Assembly (NCBI GenBank): GCA_937925595.1
Contig: CALALQ010000224.1
Span: forward strand, 1 to 34,692
Direction of reading: 5' to 3'
From: an uncultured Demequina sp.
GTDB taxonomy: Bacteria > Actinomycetota > Actinomycetes > Actinomycetales > Demequinaceae
Length of the DNA stretch: 34,692 bases
The notes beneath the pieces are model-generated. The model saw only the letters and a program-made list of their open reading frames with translations, did no database searches and had not been told where the DNA came from. Both the position numbers and the translations under genes were made by a program. This document shows, in pieces, positions 1-7,262 of the stretch (position 1 is its first letter; each line of letters begins with the position of its first letter).

Positions 1-16
1 CTCGGCGCCGGGCGCC

Positions 17-1093
17 GTGACGGTCACCCCTCGCGACGACTCGCGCCGCAAGCGGCCCACCCTCGAAGCCGTAGCTCGGCGCGCCTTCGTCGCCAAATCC
101 ACCGCCTCGCGAGCACTCCGCGGAGACCTGCGCATCGCCGCGGACACACGGCGCCGCGTCACGGAGGTCGCCCTCGAGCTCGGCTACGACCCGCTCGTCG
201 CAGCGCCGCGGTCAGGAGTTGCGGGCATCGTCTCCGCATCAGGCATGGACGACTCGTTCAGCGACCCGTTCCACATGGACATCGTCTCCGGCATCGCGGA
301 GGGGCTCAGCACCATGGGCATGGGGCTGCTCTTCGTTCCGCGCGCCGGTGCGCCGGGCCATGACGACGTGGTCTCTCGCATTCCCCTCGACGTGTGCTTC
401 CTGCTCCACGGCTTCTCGACGTACAGCAGCACTCGCGCCTCGCTCGAGCGCCGCGGCATCCCCGTGCTGGTCATCGAGGCCGAACCCGGCGACCCCGCCC
501 CCACCGTCGTCACCAATGAGCGGCAGGCTTACCGAGACCTCATGGACATGCTCTACGCAGCGGGTCATCGAGGCGTGGGCGTGGTGTCGCTGCCCATCTC
601 GCATCACCGACCCAACCGTGGATTCGTCGAACTCAGCGACTTCAGCACGGTCGAGGTCATCCCCACCCGCGATCGCCTCGAGGTCATGGCCGCAGCCGGG
701 CTGCGCGCGGAGGCGATCTTCGAGACGACGCGCTCACTTGAGGACGAGGGAGAGCTCGCCGCCCAAGCGTTCCTCGCCCGCCCGACGCTGCCAACAGCAA
801 TCGTGTGCCATTCAGATGTCCTCGCGGTGGGTGTGGTCACGGCGCTCAGGGATGCCGGGGTGAGGATTCCCGAGGACGTCTCTGTCACGGGCTTCGACGG
901 ACTCGACATCCCGCTGCTGGCCCCGCTCGTGCTCGCCACCGTGTTCCAGGACGGCTACGAGAAGGGCCGGCTCCTCGCCGACGAGGCACGCAGGCTCCTC
1001 ACGGGCGCCCCGCTGCACCAAGCTGAGCTGTACATGACAGCGAGAGTCGGGACCAGCGTCGGGCCGCCGCGAAGGGGACAGGCGACGCGATGA
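17..1093 (+). CDS. LacI-family transcriptional regulator (first of a tandem pair)
   Basis: A DNA-binding repressor or activator of the LacI/GalR family. An N-terminal helix-turn-helix (about residues 15-58, ending in the usual LGY) is followed by a periplasmic-binding-protein-like sensor domain with the family signature SVTGFDG near residue 290. The HTH is odd: the usual AGVS turn reads AFVA, so the turn glycine is replaced by Phe. The GTG at 17 is the first start available, but the frame stays open to the window edge and no ribosome binding site is visible in the 16 bases before it. The true start may therefore lie outside the window. Its stop overlaps the next LacI gene (ATGA), so the two are translationally coupled. 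The effector and targets are unknown. Two exact copies of the window's 11-mer repeat (780-790, 1054-1064) lie inside it in different frames. Confidence 0.9.
   Translation: MTVTPRDDSRRKRPTLEAVARRAFVAKSTASRALRGDLRIAADTRRRVTEVALELGYDPLVAAPRSGVAGIVSASGMDDSFSDPFHMDIVSGIAEGLSTMGMGLLFVPRAGAPGHDDVVSRIPLDVCFLLHGFSTYSSTRASLERRGIPVLVIEAEPGDPAPTVVTNERQAYRDLMDMLYAAGHRGVGVVSLPISHHRPNRGFVELSDFSTVEVIPTRDRLEVMAAAGLRAEAIFETTRSLEDEGELAAQAFLARPTLPTAIVCHSDVLAVGVVTALRDAGVRIPEDVSVTGFDGLDIPLLAPLVLATVFQDGYEKGRLLADEARRLLTGAPLHQAELYMTARVGTSVGPPRRGQATR
780..790 (-). repeat. 11-mer repeat, exact copy inside the first LacI gene
   Basis: GCCCGACGCTG, the reverse complement of CAGCGTCGGGC. It is read in the gene as part of Arg-Pro-Thr-Leu-Pro. 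Confidence 0.7.
1054..1064 (+). repeat. 11-mer repeat, exact copy inside the first LacI gene
   Basis: CAGCGTCGGGC near the 3' end of the gene, read as Ser-Val-Gly-Pro. The reading frame differs from the copies at 780, 6406 and 20908. Confidence 0.7.
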
Positions 1094-2151
1094 CCAGACC
1101 CAAGCCCACGCTGCGCATGGTCGCCGCCCGCGCAGGAGTGGCACCGTCCACCGCGTCGCTCATCATGCGCGGAGAGGGGCGCTTCTCCCACGAGACCGTC
1201 TCTCGCGTGCTGGCCTCGGCTCGCGACCTCGGCTACGCCTCCGGCGCGGCGCCGGCGTGGCCGCTCGCGCCCGGGTCCACCAACATCGCCGGCGTGGTCG
1301 CCTACACCCCGGCACATGGCACGCTGCGCGACCCGCACTCGCTTGACGTCACTCGCGGCCTCCACCGCACGCTCGCCCAGCACGCGATCGCGCTCATGCT
1401 GCTCCCGCCGATCCACAACCACCGCTTCGACGAGGTGTTCGCTGCGATGCCGCTCGACATCGTGTTCCTGCTCACCACCCCCGAGGACACCACGGCCGTG
1501 CGGCAGGCCGCAGCGGAGCGAGGCGTCGTGGTCGCCCACCTCGAAAGCGGTGGGCCGCAGGCGCCCCCTCCCATGGTTGAGGTCGACGACATCCCGCCCA
1601 TGCAAGACGTTGCCCGCCACCTGCTGTCGCTTGGCCACAGCACCGTCGCGGCGATCACGCTGCGCCACTCGAGCGTGCTGCGCTCGGGACTCGTCGAGCC
1701 GCCGCCCTATGAGCAGATCGAGAACCTCGTGGTGCGTGGACGGCTGGAAGGACTTGCGCTCGGCGGGCTGCCGCCTCGCTACGTGTTCGAGACCGCGCAT
1801 GCCTCTGCGGCTGAGGCCGTCGAGGGCGCCAAGCTGCTCATGCGGCTCGAGCCGCGGCCCACGGCGATCGTGTGCTTCTCCGACACGCTTGCGGAAGGCG
1901 CCATCACGGGAGTTCGCGAGTTGGGGCTGCGAGTTCCAGAAGATGTTTCCGTCACCGGATATGACGCGACGCCCATCCCGTCGCTGGCGCCGCATCGGCT
2001 CACCTCCGTGCATCAAGACGGGGTGGTAAAAGGCGACCTATTGGCCCGAATCGGCCTTGCGCTGCGCGCCGGAGAGGCCGCCCCGCGCGCCCGTCTCGAG
2101 ACCTTCTTTCTCGAGGGAACCACCACCGGTCCCGCACCGTTGGGCATGTAG
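1090..2151 (+). CDS. LacI-family transcriptional regulator (second of a tandem pair)
   Basis: A 353-residue LacI/GalR-family regulator. The HTH (about residues 7-50) has a normal turn, ARAGVAPSTAS, and leads into a sugar-binding-protein-like sensor domain ending with SVTGYDATPIP. The ATG at 1090 overlaps the stop of the upstream paralogue by four bases. Both proteins share sensor-domain wording with the third LacI protein at 17587-18645, for example a 'DP(F/H/L)' segment just after the hinge and 'PTAIVCxSD' near the C-terminus. The three look like paralogues of one actinobacterial subgroup. No metabolic gene follows in the same operon, because fprA downstream has its own promoter. The regulated genes are probably upstream of the window. 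The ligand cannot be told from the sequence. Confidence 0.9.
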   Translation: MTRPKPTLRMVAARAGVAPSTASLIMRGEGRFSHETVSRVLASARDLGYASGAAPAWPLAPGSTNIAGVVAYTPAHGTLRDPHSLDVTRGLHRTLAQHAIALMLLPPIHNHRFDEVFAAMPLDIVFLLTTPEDTTAVRQAAAERGVVVAHLESGGPQAPPPMVEVDDIPPMQDVARHLLSLGHSTVAAITLRHSSVLRSGLVEPPPYEQIENLVVRGRLEGLALGGLPPRYVFETAHASAAEAVEGAKLLMRLEPRPTAIVCFSDTLAEGAITGVRELGLRVPEDVSVTGYDATPIPSLAPHRLTSVHQDGVVKGDLLARIGLALRAGEAAPRARLETFFLEGTTTGPAPLGM

Positions 2152-2157
2152 ACGGCC

Positions 2158-2188
2158 TGGACTTAGGCGAGAATCAGATGTCTATACT
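2158..2188 (+). promoter_or_regulatory. Putative sigma-70-type promoter of fprA
   Basis: A -10 hexamer TATACT lies at 2183-2188, with a weaker -35-like TGGACT at 2158-2163 and a 19-base spacer. Transcription would begin near 2195. That is downstream of the GTG at 2191, so it supports the later GTG at 2251 as the fprA start. Confidence 0.5.
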
Positions 2189-2250
2189 CTGTGCCGACAC
2201 GGGCGACGCCGCCATTGTCTCTCCCCCATTCCCAAGAGAACGAGATCTTC

Positions 2251-3630
2251 GTGACTATCAACCGCCCGCTGCGCGTTGCCATTGTTGGCGCCGGCCCCGC
2301 AGGCACGTACGCCGCCGACATTCTCAGCAAGCAGGGACTCGATGTGTCGATCGACATCATCGAAAGGCTGCCCGCTCCGTTCGGCTTGGTGCGTTATGGA
2401 GTCGCCCCTGACCACCCGCGAATCAAGCAGATCGTTGTGGCGCTCGCGAACATTCTTGGGCGCGGGGACATTCGCCTTCTCGCCAATGTCAATGTGGGCA
2501 CCGACCTCACTCTCGAGGACCTGCGCGAGCACTACGACGCGGTGATCTTCGCAACCGGCTCTTTCTACGACGCCGACCTCAACATCCCTGGTATCGATCT
2601 GGAAGGCTCATACGGAGCGGCCGACTTCGTGTCGTGGTACGACGGCCACCCGGACGTGCCGCGGACGTGGCCGCTCGAGGCCAAGGAAGTCGCGATCTTC
2701 GGCGTGGGAAATGTCGCTCTCGATGTCGCGCGAATTCTCGCCAAGCACCCTGAGGATCTGCTTCCCACGGAAATTCCCGCGAACGTTTATGAGGGTCTCA
2801 AGAAGTCGCCCGTCACGGACGTTCACGTCTTTGGCCGACGCGGTCCCGCCCAGGTGAAGTTCTCGCCTCTTGAGCTCCGCGAGCTGGGCCACGTTCCGGA
2901 CGTCGACATCGTCGTGTACCCCGAGGACTACGACTTCGATGAGGGCTCGATGGCCGCGATCGAGGCGAGCCACCAGACCAAGCAGGTGGTGAAGACCCTC
3001 ACCGACTGGACGCTGCGCGAGCCCGGAAACGCCTCTCGCCGCATTCACCTGCACTTCCTCAAGGCTCCCCACGAGGTGATTGGCGAAGACGGCAAGGTGG
3101 TTGGCGTGCGCGTTGAGCGTACCGCTCTCAACGGCGACGGCACCGTAAGCGGCACCGGCGAGTACATCGACTACCCGGTGCAGGCCGTGTACCGCGCCGT
3201 CGGCTACTGGGGAACGCCCATCGACGGCGTGCCATTCGACGACGCCAAGGGAGTCATCCGCAACGTCGAGGGTCGCGTGGTCGACGAGTCCGGCACCCCG
3301 GTCCCCGCCTTCTACACGACCGGCTGGATCAAGCGCGGTCCCGTTGGCCTCATCGGCCACACCAAGTCCGATGCCGCGGAGACCATCGCCCACCTCGTTG
3401 AGGACGCGGAGCAGCTGTTCGCGAATTCGCAGGCTGGCCCCGAGCAGCTCAGCCCCGACAACCTGCTGCGCACGCTCCGCGAGCGCGGCGTGCCCGTGGT
3501 GCAGTGGCGCGATTGGGAGGTGCTCGACGCTCACGAGCGCTCGCTCGGCGAGCCCGAGGGTCGCGAGCGCATCAAGGTGGTCCCCCGCGAGGAGATGACG
3601 GACATCGCCCTGCGCCGCGTCGTCTCCTAG
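2251..3630 (+). CDS. fprA: Ferredoxin/adrenodoxin-type NADP reductase
   Basis: A flavoprotein that moves electrons between NADP(H) and ferredoxin, supplying for example cytochrome P450 or other ferredoxin-dependent enzymes. It has an FAD-binding Rossmann motif GAGPAG at residues 13-18, the segment LVRYGVAPDHP typical of adrenodoxin-reductase-type enzymes (about 46-56), and a second nucleotide-binding motif GVGNVALD at 151-158 for NADPH. With the GTG start at 2251 it is 459 residues, the usual size for FprA. An in-frame GTG at 2191 would add 20 residues, but it lies almost on the predicted transcription start and the extra residues do not look like the family. The gene is monocistronic: a promoter precedes it and a repeat-rich spacer follows it. 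Confidence 0.92.
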   Translation: MTINRPLRVAIVGAGPAGTYAADILSKQGLDVSIDIIERLPAPFGLVRYGVAPDHPRIKQIVVALANILGRGDIRLLANVNVGTDLTLEDLREHYDAVIFATGSFYDADLNIPGIDLEGSYGAADFVSWYDGHPDVPRTWPLEAKEVAIFGVGNVALDVARILAKHPEDLLPTEIPANVYEGLKKSPVTDVHVFGRRGPAQVKFSPLELRELGHVPDVDIVVYPEDYDFDEGSMAAIEASHQTKQVVKTLTDWTLREPGNASRRIHLHFLKAPHEVIGEDGKVVGVRVERTALNGDGTVSGTGEYIDYPVQAVYRAVGYWGTPIDGVPFDDAKGVIRNVEGRVVDESGTPVPAFYTTGWIKRGPVGLIGHTKSDAAETIAHLVEDAEQLFANSQAGPEQLSPDNLLRTLRERGVPVVQWRDWEVLDAHERSLGEPEGRERIKVVPREEMTDIALRRVVS

Positions 3631-3643
3631 TCCCGCGACCGCT

Positions 3644-3678
3644 CGACGCTCGACCCTGACCCGGCTGCAGCGTCGGGC
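3644..3678 (+). repeat. 11-mer repeat with small hairpin after fprA
   Basis: An exact CAGCGTCGGGC copy occupies 3668-3678. Part of it (AGCGTCG, 3669-3675) is the inverted repeat of CGACGCT at 3644-3650, giving a 7-bp stem with an 18-base loop 13 bases after the fprA stop. It may end fprA transcription, though no T-run follows. A second, inverted exact copy lies at 3738-3748 inside the long palindromic element. Confidence 0.6.
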
Positions 3679-3685
3679 CAGCAAG

Positions 3686-3789
3686 AACGCTCCGCACGGA
3701 TGAAGTGACGGGAGTGACGGATGGGGCGAAGAACACTGCCCGACGCTGTCACACCTGTCACTTTCGTCTCACCTGCCGTGCGGAGCGTC
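3686..3789. repeat. Long palindromic element, copy 1 (REPIN/MITE-like)
   Basis: The terminal inverted repeats ACGCTCCGCACGG (3687-3699) and CCGTGCGGAGCGT (3776-3788) match perfectly over 13 bp and lie 102 bp apart end to end. Just inside each arm is a second inverted pair, AAGTGAC-N4-GTGAC-like at the left and GTCAC-N4-GTCACTT-like at the right (14 of 16 positions match). The loop region contains an exact inverted copy of the 11-mer at 3738-3748. The ends and the internal GTGAC doublets are shared with the copies at 5571-5673 and 11312-11414, while the centres differ. It fills most of the fprA-htpX spacer. Confidence 0.8.
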
Positions 3790-3856
3790 CGGGCGAGGGC
3801 TTGCGGTTCGCCGCGCCGTGCTGCGTGGGAACCCAAGCGCCGCGCCGGTCCGTTCC

Positions 3857-3862
3857 TACAAT
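3857..3862 (+). promoter_or_regulatory. Putative -10 element of the htpX promoter
   Basis: The hexamer TACAAT lies 15 bases before the Shine-Dalgarno sequence AGGAGGG (3877-3883) and 25 bases before the GTG start. No convincing -35 is visible at 16-19 bases upstream, so an extended or activator-dependent promoter is possible. Confidence 0.4.
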
Positions 3863-3886
3863 GACCACGGTTGAACAGGAGGGCTA

Positions 3887-4756
3887 GTGGGCAAGTCGTA
3901 CTACAACGGTCTGAAGACCTTTGGTCTGTTCATGGGGATGTGGGTGATCCTGCTCGGCATCGGCATGGTGGTGGGCGACGGCGCTTACCTGTGGGCGTTC
4001 GGGCTGGTCGCTCTGGCGACGACCGCGTACGGCTACTGGAACTCGGCGAGCCTCGCGCTCAGGGCGATGCACGCCCGCCCCGTCACCGAGGTCGAGCAGC
4101 CCGCGATGTACCGCATCGTGCACGAGCTGTCGCGCGAGGCCAACCAGCCCATGCCCGCGCTGTACATTTCGCCCACCGACGCCCCCAATGCGTTCGCGAC
4201 GGGCCGCAACCCCAAGAACGCCGCGGTGTGCTGCACCACCGGCATCCTCGCGATCCTCGACGAGCGCGAGCTGCGCGGCGTGCTGGGCCACGAGCTGCAG
4301 CACGTCTACAACCGCGACATCCTCATCAGCGCGGTCGCTGCCGCGTTCGCCGGCATCATCACGATCATCGCGAACATGGTGTTCTACATCGGCGGCCGCA
4401 GCCGCAACAGCCCGTTCGGCCTCATCGGATTGCTGGCCGTGCTGATCCTCGCGCCCATCGCGGCGACGCTCATCCGCCTCGCGATCTCGCGCAGCCGCGA
4501 GTACGAGGCCGACCGCTCTGGCGCCGCACTCACGGGCGACCCCATGGCGCTCGCGTCGGCGCTGCGCAAGCTCGAGAGCGGCACCAAGGCGCGACCGCTG
4601 CCCCAAGAGCCCAAGCTCGAGAACGTCAGCCACATGTTCATCGCCAACCCGTTCCGGGGCGAGGGCATCGCGAAGCTGTTCAGCACCCACCCGCCCATGG
4701 CCGAGCGCATCTCGCGACTCGAGGACATGGCGCAGGGCGGCATCTATCGCGGCTGA
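3887..4756 (+). CDS. htpX: HtpX-type membrane zinc metalloprotease (M48 family)
   Basis: A membrane-bound zinc endopeptidase thought to degrade misfolded membrane proteins alongside FtsH. Two hydrophobic segments near the N-terminus (about 10-30 and 34-52) are followed by the zinc site HELQH (135-139). Two more membrane segments come next (about 148-168 and 176-198), and then the third zinc ligand in SREYEADR (Glu205). At 289 residues it has the normal HtpX length. The GTG start at 3887 has a near-perfect Shine-Dalgarno site AGGAGGG ending three bases upstream. It converges with the yajQ-like gene, with an 82-base spacer that carries one 11-mer repeat copy. Confidence 0.92.
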   Translation: MGKSYYNGLKTFGLFMGMWVILLGIGMVVGDGAYLWAFGLVALATTAYGYWNSASLALRAMHARPVTEVEQPAMYRIVHELSREANQPMPALYISPTDAPNAFATGRNPKNAAVCCTTGILAILDERELRGVLGHELQHVYNRDILISAVAAAFAGIITIIANMVFYIGGRSRNSPFGLIGLLAVLILAPIAATLIRLAISRSREYEADRSGAALTGDPMALASALRKLESGTKARPLPQEPKLENVSHMFIANPFRGEGIAKLFSTHPPMAERISRLEDMAQGGIYRG

Positions 4757-4819
4757 TCGCGGTCACCACGTAGTTGGCGCAACAGGGCAGGCCGGCGAGG
4801 GTTACGAGATCAGGTGAGC

Positions 4820-4830
4820 CAGCGTCGGGC
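4820..4830 (+). repeat. 11-mer repeat, exact copy at a convergent gene junction
   Basis: CAGCGTCGGGC lies between the 3' ends of htpX and the yajQ-like gene. I see no inverted partner nearby, so this single copy does not form a hairpin by itself. Confidence 0.65.
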
Positions 4831-4838
4831 AATGATCC

Positions 4839-5330
4839 CTAGCGGTAGTTGACGAACTGGAGGTCGGTGTCGACGTCCGCGTTCTTGAGCAGTGCGATGG
4901 TCGCCTGGAGGTCGTCGCGAGACTTGGAGCTCACGCGCAACTCGTCGCCCTGGATGATCGCCTTGACGGACTTGGGGCCCTCGTCGCGAACGAGCTTGGT
5001 GAGCTTCTTCGCGGTCTCCGAGGTGATGCCCTCCTTGATCTCCGCGACCAGGCGGAACTCCTTGCCGGAAGGCTGCGGCTCTCCATACTCGAGCGACTTC
5101 AGGGAGATGCCGCGCTTGGCGAGCTTGGCGATGAACACATCGAGCACCGCCTTGACCCGCTCGGGGGAGTTCGCCTTCATGAGGACGGCCTCTCCCGAGA
5201 ACTCGATCGACGCGCCAACGCCCTTGAAGTCGTAGCGCTGCGCGATTTCCTTCTGCGCCTGGTTGAGCGCGTTGTCGACCTCTTGACGGTCAACCTTGCT
5301 CACCACATCGAAGCTGCTGTCGCCGGCCAT
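4839..5330 (-). CDS. yajQ: YajQ-family nucleotide-binding protein
   Basis: A 163-residue protein of the YajQ family (two ferredoxin-like folds). Members bind nucleotides or tRNA, and in Xanthomonas a relative is a cyclic-di-GMP effector; the role in this organism is unknown. The start [20 protein letters not shown] and the internal phrase QRYDFKG are hallmark family sequences. The ATG at 5330 is preceded on the minus strand by a purine-rich GGAAGGGAG ribosome binding site. The length is standard. It lies tail-to-tail with htpX and head-to-head with the tRNA-Tyr gene. Confidence 0.92.
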   Translation of the reverse strand: MAGDSSFDVVSKVDRQEVDNALNQAQKEIAQRYDFKGVGASIEFSGEAVLMKANSPERVKAVLDVFIAKLAKRGISLKSLEYGEPQPSGKEFRLVAEIKEGITSETAKKLTKLVRDEGPKSVKAIIQGDELRVSSKSRDDLQATIALLKNADVDTDLQFVNYR

Positions 5331-5426
5331 GGCCTGCTCCCTTCCTGACGGGGACGCGAGTTCGCGCCCAGGGTCAACATCTTGCTATCCTTCCATGCGC
5401 GCCGCTTGCTCTTGCAGGCGCCGCGA

Positions 5427-5507
5427 GGCGGGTTACCCGAGCGGCCAAAGGGGGCTGACTGTAAATCAGCTGCGAGAGCTACGGGGGTTCGAATCCCTCA
5501 CCCGCCA
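5427..5507 (+). tRNA. tRNA-Tyr (anticodon GTA)
   Basis: An 81-base class II tRNA with a long variable arm, as expected for bacterial tyrosine tRNA. The acceptor stem GGCGGGT (5427-5433) pairs with ACCCGCC (5500-5506), and the discriminator is A5507. The anticodon stem CTGA/TCAG surrounds the loop CTGTAAA with anticodon GTA at 5461-5463, and the T arm carries GTTCGAATC. The 3' CCA is not encoded. An intrinsic terminator follows within ten bases. Confidence 0.95.
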
Positions 5508-5513
5508 CGGATG

Positions 5514-5548
5514 CGGTCCGGCGCCCTAGCGTCGGGCCGTTTTCGTTT
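5514..5548 (+). terminator. Intrinsic terminator of tRNA-Tyr, built partly from the 11-mer repeat
   Basis: CGGTCCGGCG (5514-5523) pairs with CGTCGGGCCG (5530-5539), giving ten base pairs including two G-U pairs around a six-base loop. TTTTCGTTT follows. The right arm lies in a one-mismatch copy of the repeat (TAGCGTCGGGC, 5527-5537). Confidence 0.75.
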
Positions 5549-5570
5549 CTCCGGCTCCAGCGCCCATCGG

Positions 5571-5673
5571 AACGCTCCGCACGGACGATGGGACGCATGT
5601 GACTCATGTGACAGCGCTGGCCGTCGCAGACGTCTCACCAGTCACTTCCGTCACATCGTCCGTGCGGAGCGTT
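5571..5673. repeat. Long palindromic element, copy 2 (REPIN/MITE-like)
   Basis: This is the best preserved copy: the terminal arms 5571-5590 and 5654-5673 are perfect 20-bp inverted repeats beginning AACGCTCCGCACGG. Inside them are GTGAC doublets on the left and GTCAC doublets on the right. The right arm ends on the base directly before the stop codon (TAG, 5674-5676 on the minus strand) of the FAD oxidase gene, so the element abuts that coding region exactly. Confidence 0.8.
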
Positions 5674-7059
5674 CTAGTGGCCGCCCATCAATGGGGCCAT
5701 GGCCCGGCCGATGAGGCTCGATCGCCGCGTGATCCGCTCTTCGGCGTCCGCGAGCGACATGGCCGTGAGCCCTGCATTGGCGCCCAGCCACCGCAGCGGC
5801 TCGGGCTCCCAGCGCCGCGAGCGGTGACCCACCCACGGCAGTGAGGTGAGCTCAGTGGAAGCCCCAAGAATCAGGTCTCGCAGAGTGCGCCCGGCAAGGT
5901 TTGTGGTGGTCACGCCATCGCCAACGTAGCCGCCGGCCCACGCCAGCCCGGTCTCCTCGTCGAGGCCGACCGAGGCATGCCAGTCCCTGGTGATTCCCAG
6001 GTTTCCGCCCCAGCGGTGGGTGATGGGAGTCTCGGCCAAGTCGGGGAACAGGTCCACGAGAGTCGCGTGCAGCGACCGGTGCACACGGTCGTGCCGGTCA
6101 TACGCGGGCGAGATCCGCGAGCCGTAGTGGTACGGCGCCCCACGGCCGCCAAAGACGAGGCGGTCGTCCGCCGTGCGCTGCCCGTAGATGATGAGGTGGC
6201 GCTGGTCGCTGAACGTCTCGCGCTGCGCAAGCCCGATGCGCTGCCACATCTCCTTGTCCAGTGGCGCGGTCGCGATGATGAGCGAGTACACAGGCGCAAC
6301 GGATCGCCGTTCGCCCTCGAGCGTCGCCGTGTAGCCCTCTGTCGCGCGCACCACGAACTCCGCGCGCACGGTTGCGTGGTCGGTGGTCACCTGGTGCGGC
6401 TCAATGCCCGACGCTGGCGTCCGTTCGTAGATCGCCACGCCCAGTTCTCGCACCACCTTGGCAAGCCCGCGCACGAGAGCGCCGGGGTGGATTGATGCGC
6501 AGTCGGGGGTGTAGGTCGCGCCCAAGGTGCGGGCGGCGTTGAGGCGAGCGGTGGCGGCGTCCGCGTCGAGGAACTCGTACTCGTCCTGGCCCCACTCGTG
6601 GGCCTCCTCGACGGAGGCCTTCGCGCGGCGCAGCTGCACAGGGGTCCGAGCCAGCGTGATCGTGCCGCCTTTCGCCGCCCGCGCATCGATGCCTTCCACG
6701 GCGGCGACCCGCAGCACTTCGTCGATCGAGGCGCGCATCGCCGCGTGCTGTCGCAGTGCCGCCTCGCGTCCGGCCTCCTTGGCGAGCGTCGCCATGGAAC
6801 TGGGAAACAGCGCGGATGCCCAGCCGCCGTTGCGGCCCGAGGCACCGAAGCCGGCGATCTCCTTCTCGATGATGGCGATGCGCAGATCGGGACGTGCCTG
6901 CGCCAGGTAGTAGGCGGTCCACAGGCCGGTGAATCCGGCACCGACGATCGCGACGTCGACCTCGATGTCACTGGTCAGCGGCCCGCCGGGGATGAGGTCA
7001 TCGCCGCACGTCTCATGCCACAGGGAGAGGGATCGATAGTCAGCCAGCGCAGGGGCCAT
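5674..7059 (-). CDS. FAD-dependent amine oxidase of the DAO family, PuuB-like
   Basis: A flavin oxidoreductase of about 461 residues, related to gamma-glutamylputrescine oxidase and other DAO-fold amine oxidases. It has the FAD motif VGAGFTGLWTAYYLA (about 39-53), the GASGRNGGW motif (72-80) characteristic of this subgroup, and a C-terminal flavin segment WAGGYVGDGVTTTNLAGR. The ATG at 7059 is chosen because the family starts close to its LSLWHET segment; a TTG at 7164 would add 35 unrelated residues. No good ribosome binding site is seen for either. It is divergent from a polyamine-type ABC importer, so it probably oxidises an imported polyamine or derivative. The exact substrate is inferred. 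An exact 11-mer repeat copy lies at 6406-6416. Confidence 0.85.
   Translation of the reverse strand: MAPALADYRSLSLWHETCGDDLIPGGPLTSDIEVDVAIVGAGFTGLWTAYYLAQARPDLRIAIIEKEIAGFGASGRNGGWASALFPSSMATLAKEAGREAALRQHAAMRASIDEVLRVAAVEGIDARAAKGGTITLARTPVQLRRAKASVEEAHEWGQDEYEFLDADAATARLNAARTLGATYTPDCASIHPGALVRGLAKVVRELGVAIYERTPASGIEPHQVTTDHATVRAEFVVRATEGYTATLEGERRSVAPVYSLIIATAPLDKEMWQRIGLAQRETFSDQRHLIIYGQRTADDRLVFGGRGAPYHYGSRISPAYDRHDRVHRSLHATLVDLFPDLAETPITHRWGGNLGITRDWHASVGLDEETGLAWAGGYVGDGVTTTNLAGRTLRDLILGASTELTSLPWVGHRSRRWEPEPLRWLGANAGLTAMSLADAEERITRRSSLIGRAMAPLMGGH
6406..6416 (-). repeat. 11-mer repeat, exact copy inside the FAD oxidase gene
   Basis: GCCCGACGCTG on the plus strand, so CAGCGTCGGGC on the coding strand, read as part of Pro-Ala-Ser-Gly. 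Confidence 0.65.
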
Positions 7060-7144
7060 GGCGCCAGTGTCGCTGGCCCCAGCGTCGGCCGTCAAAGCGA
7101 GGGCGCAGTGTTGCGGCCGTGTGTCAACAAGGTGAAATCTTGCG

Positions 7145-7186
7145 CCAACTCGGGCAAAACGCAACGAAAACCCGTCTCTGAGTTGG
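7145..7186. promoter_or_regulatory. Inverted repeat in the divergent FAD oxidase / potD spacer
   Basis: CCAACTC (7145-7151) and GAGTTGG (7180-7186) form a perfect 7-bp inverted repeat separated by 28 bases, with CGGG/CCCG extending the symmetry inward. The 203-base spacer must carry the control signals of both transcription units. I see no confident promoter hexamers, so this is only a candidate regulator site. Confidence 0.3.
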
Positions 7187-7262
7187 TGCTAGTCGGGAAG
7201 CCGTGCCACTATCGGGAAATCCGGCGAGCGACGGTGTTCGCCGGGCGTGAGGGAGGCTTACT

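Noticed and set aside
955..2016. A 353-codon minus-strand frame antisense to the second LacI gene
   Set aside because: It shows no recognisable domain and has biased Arg/Gly/His composition. The plus strand encodes a complete LacI-family protein.
2191..2250. An earlier GTG start for fprA
   Set aside because: It lies three bases after the likely -10 hexamer, and the added residues are not like the family.
3871..4773. A 300-codon plus-strand frame overlapping htpX
   Set aside because: It is an Arg/His-rich out-of-frame shadow. The HtpX frame has the HELQH zinc site and a strong ribosome binding site.
7060..7164. An N-terminal extension of the FAD oxidase from a TTG at 7164
   Set aside because: The extra 35 residues do not resemble DAO-family N-termini, and an ATG gives a normal start.
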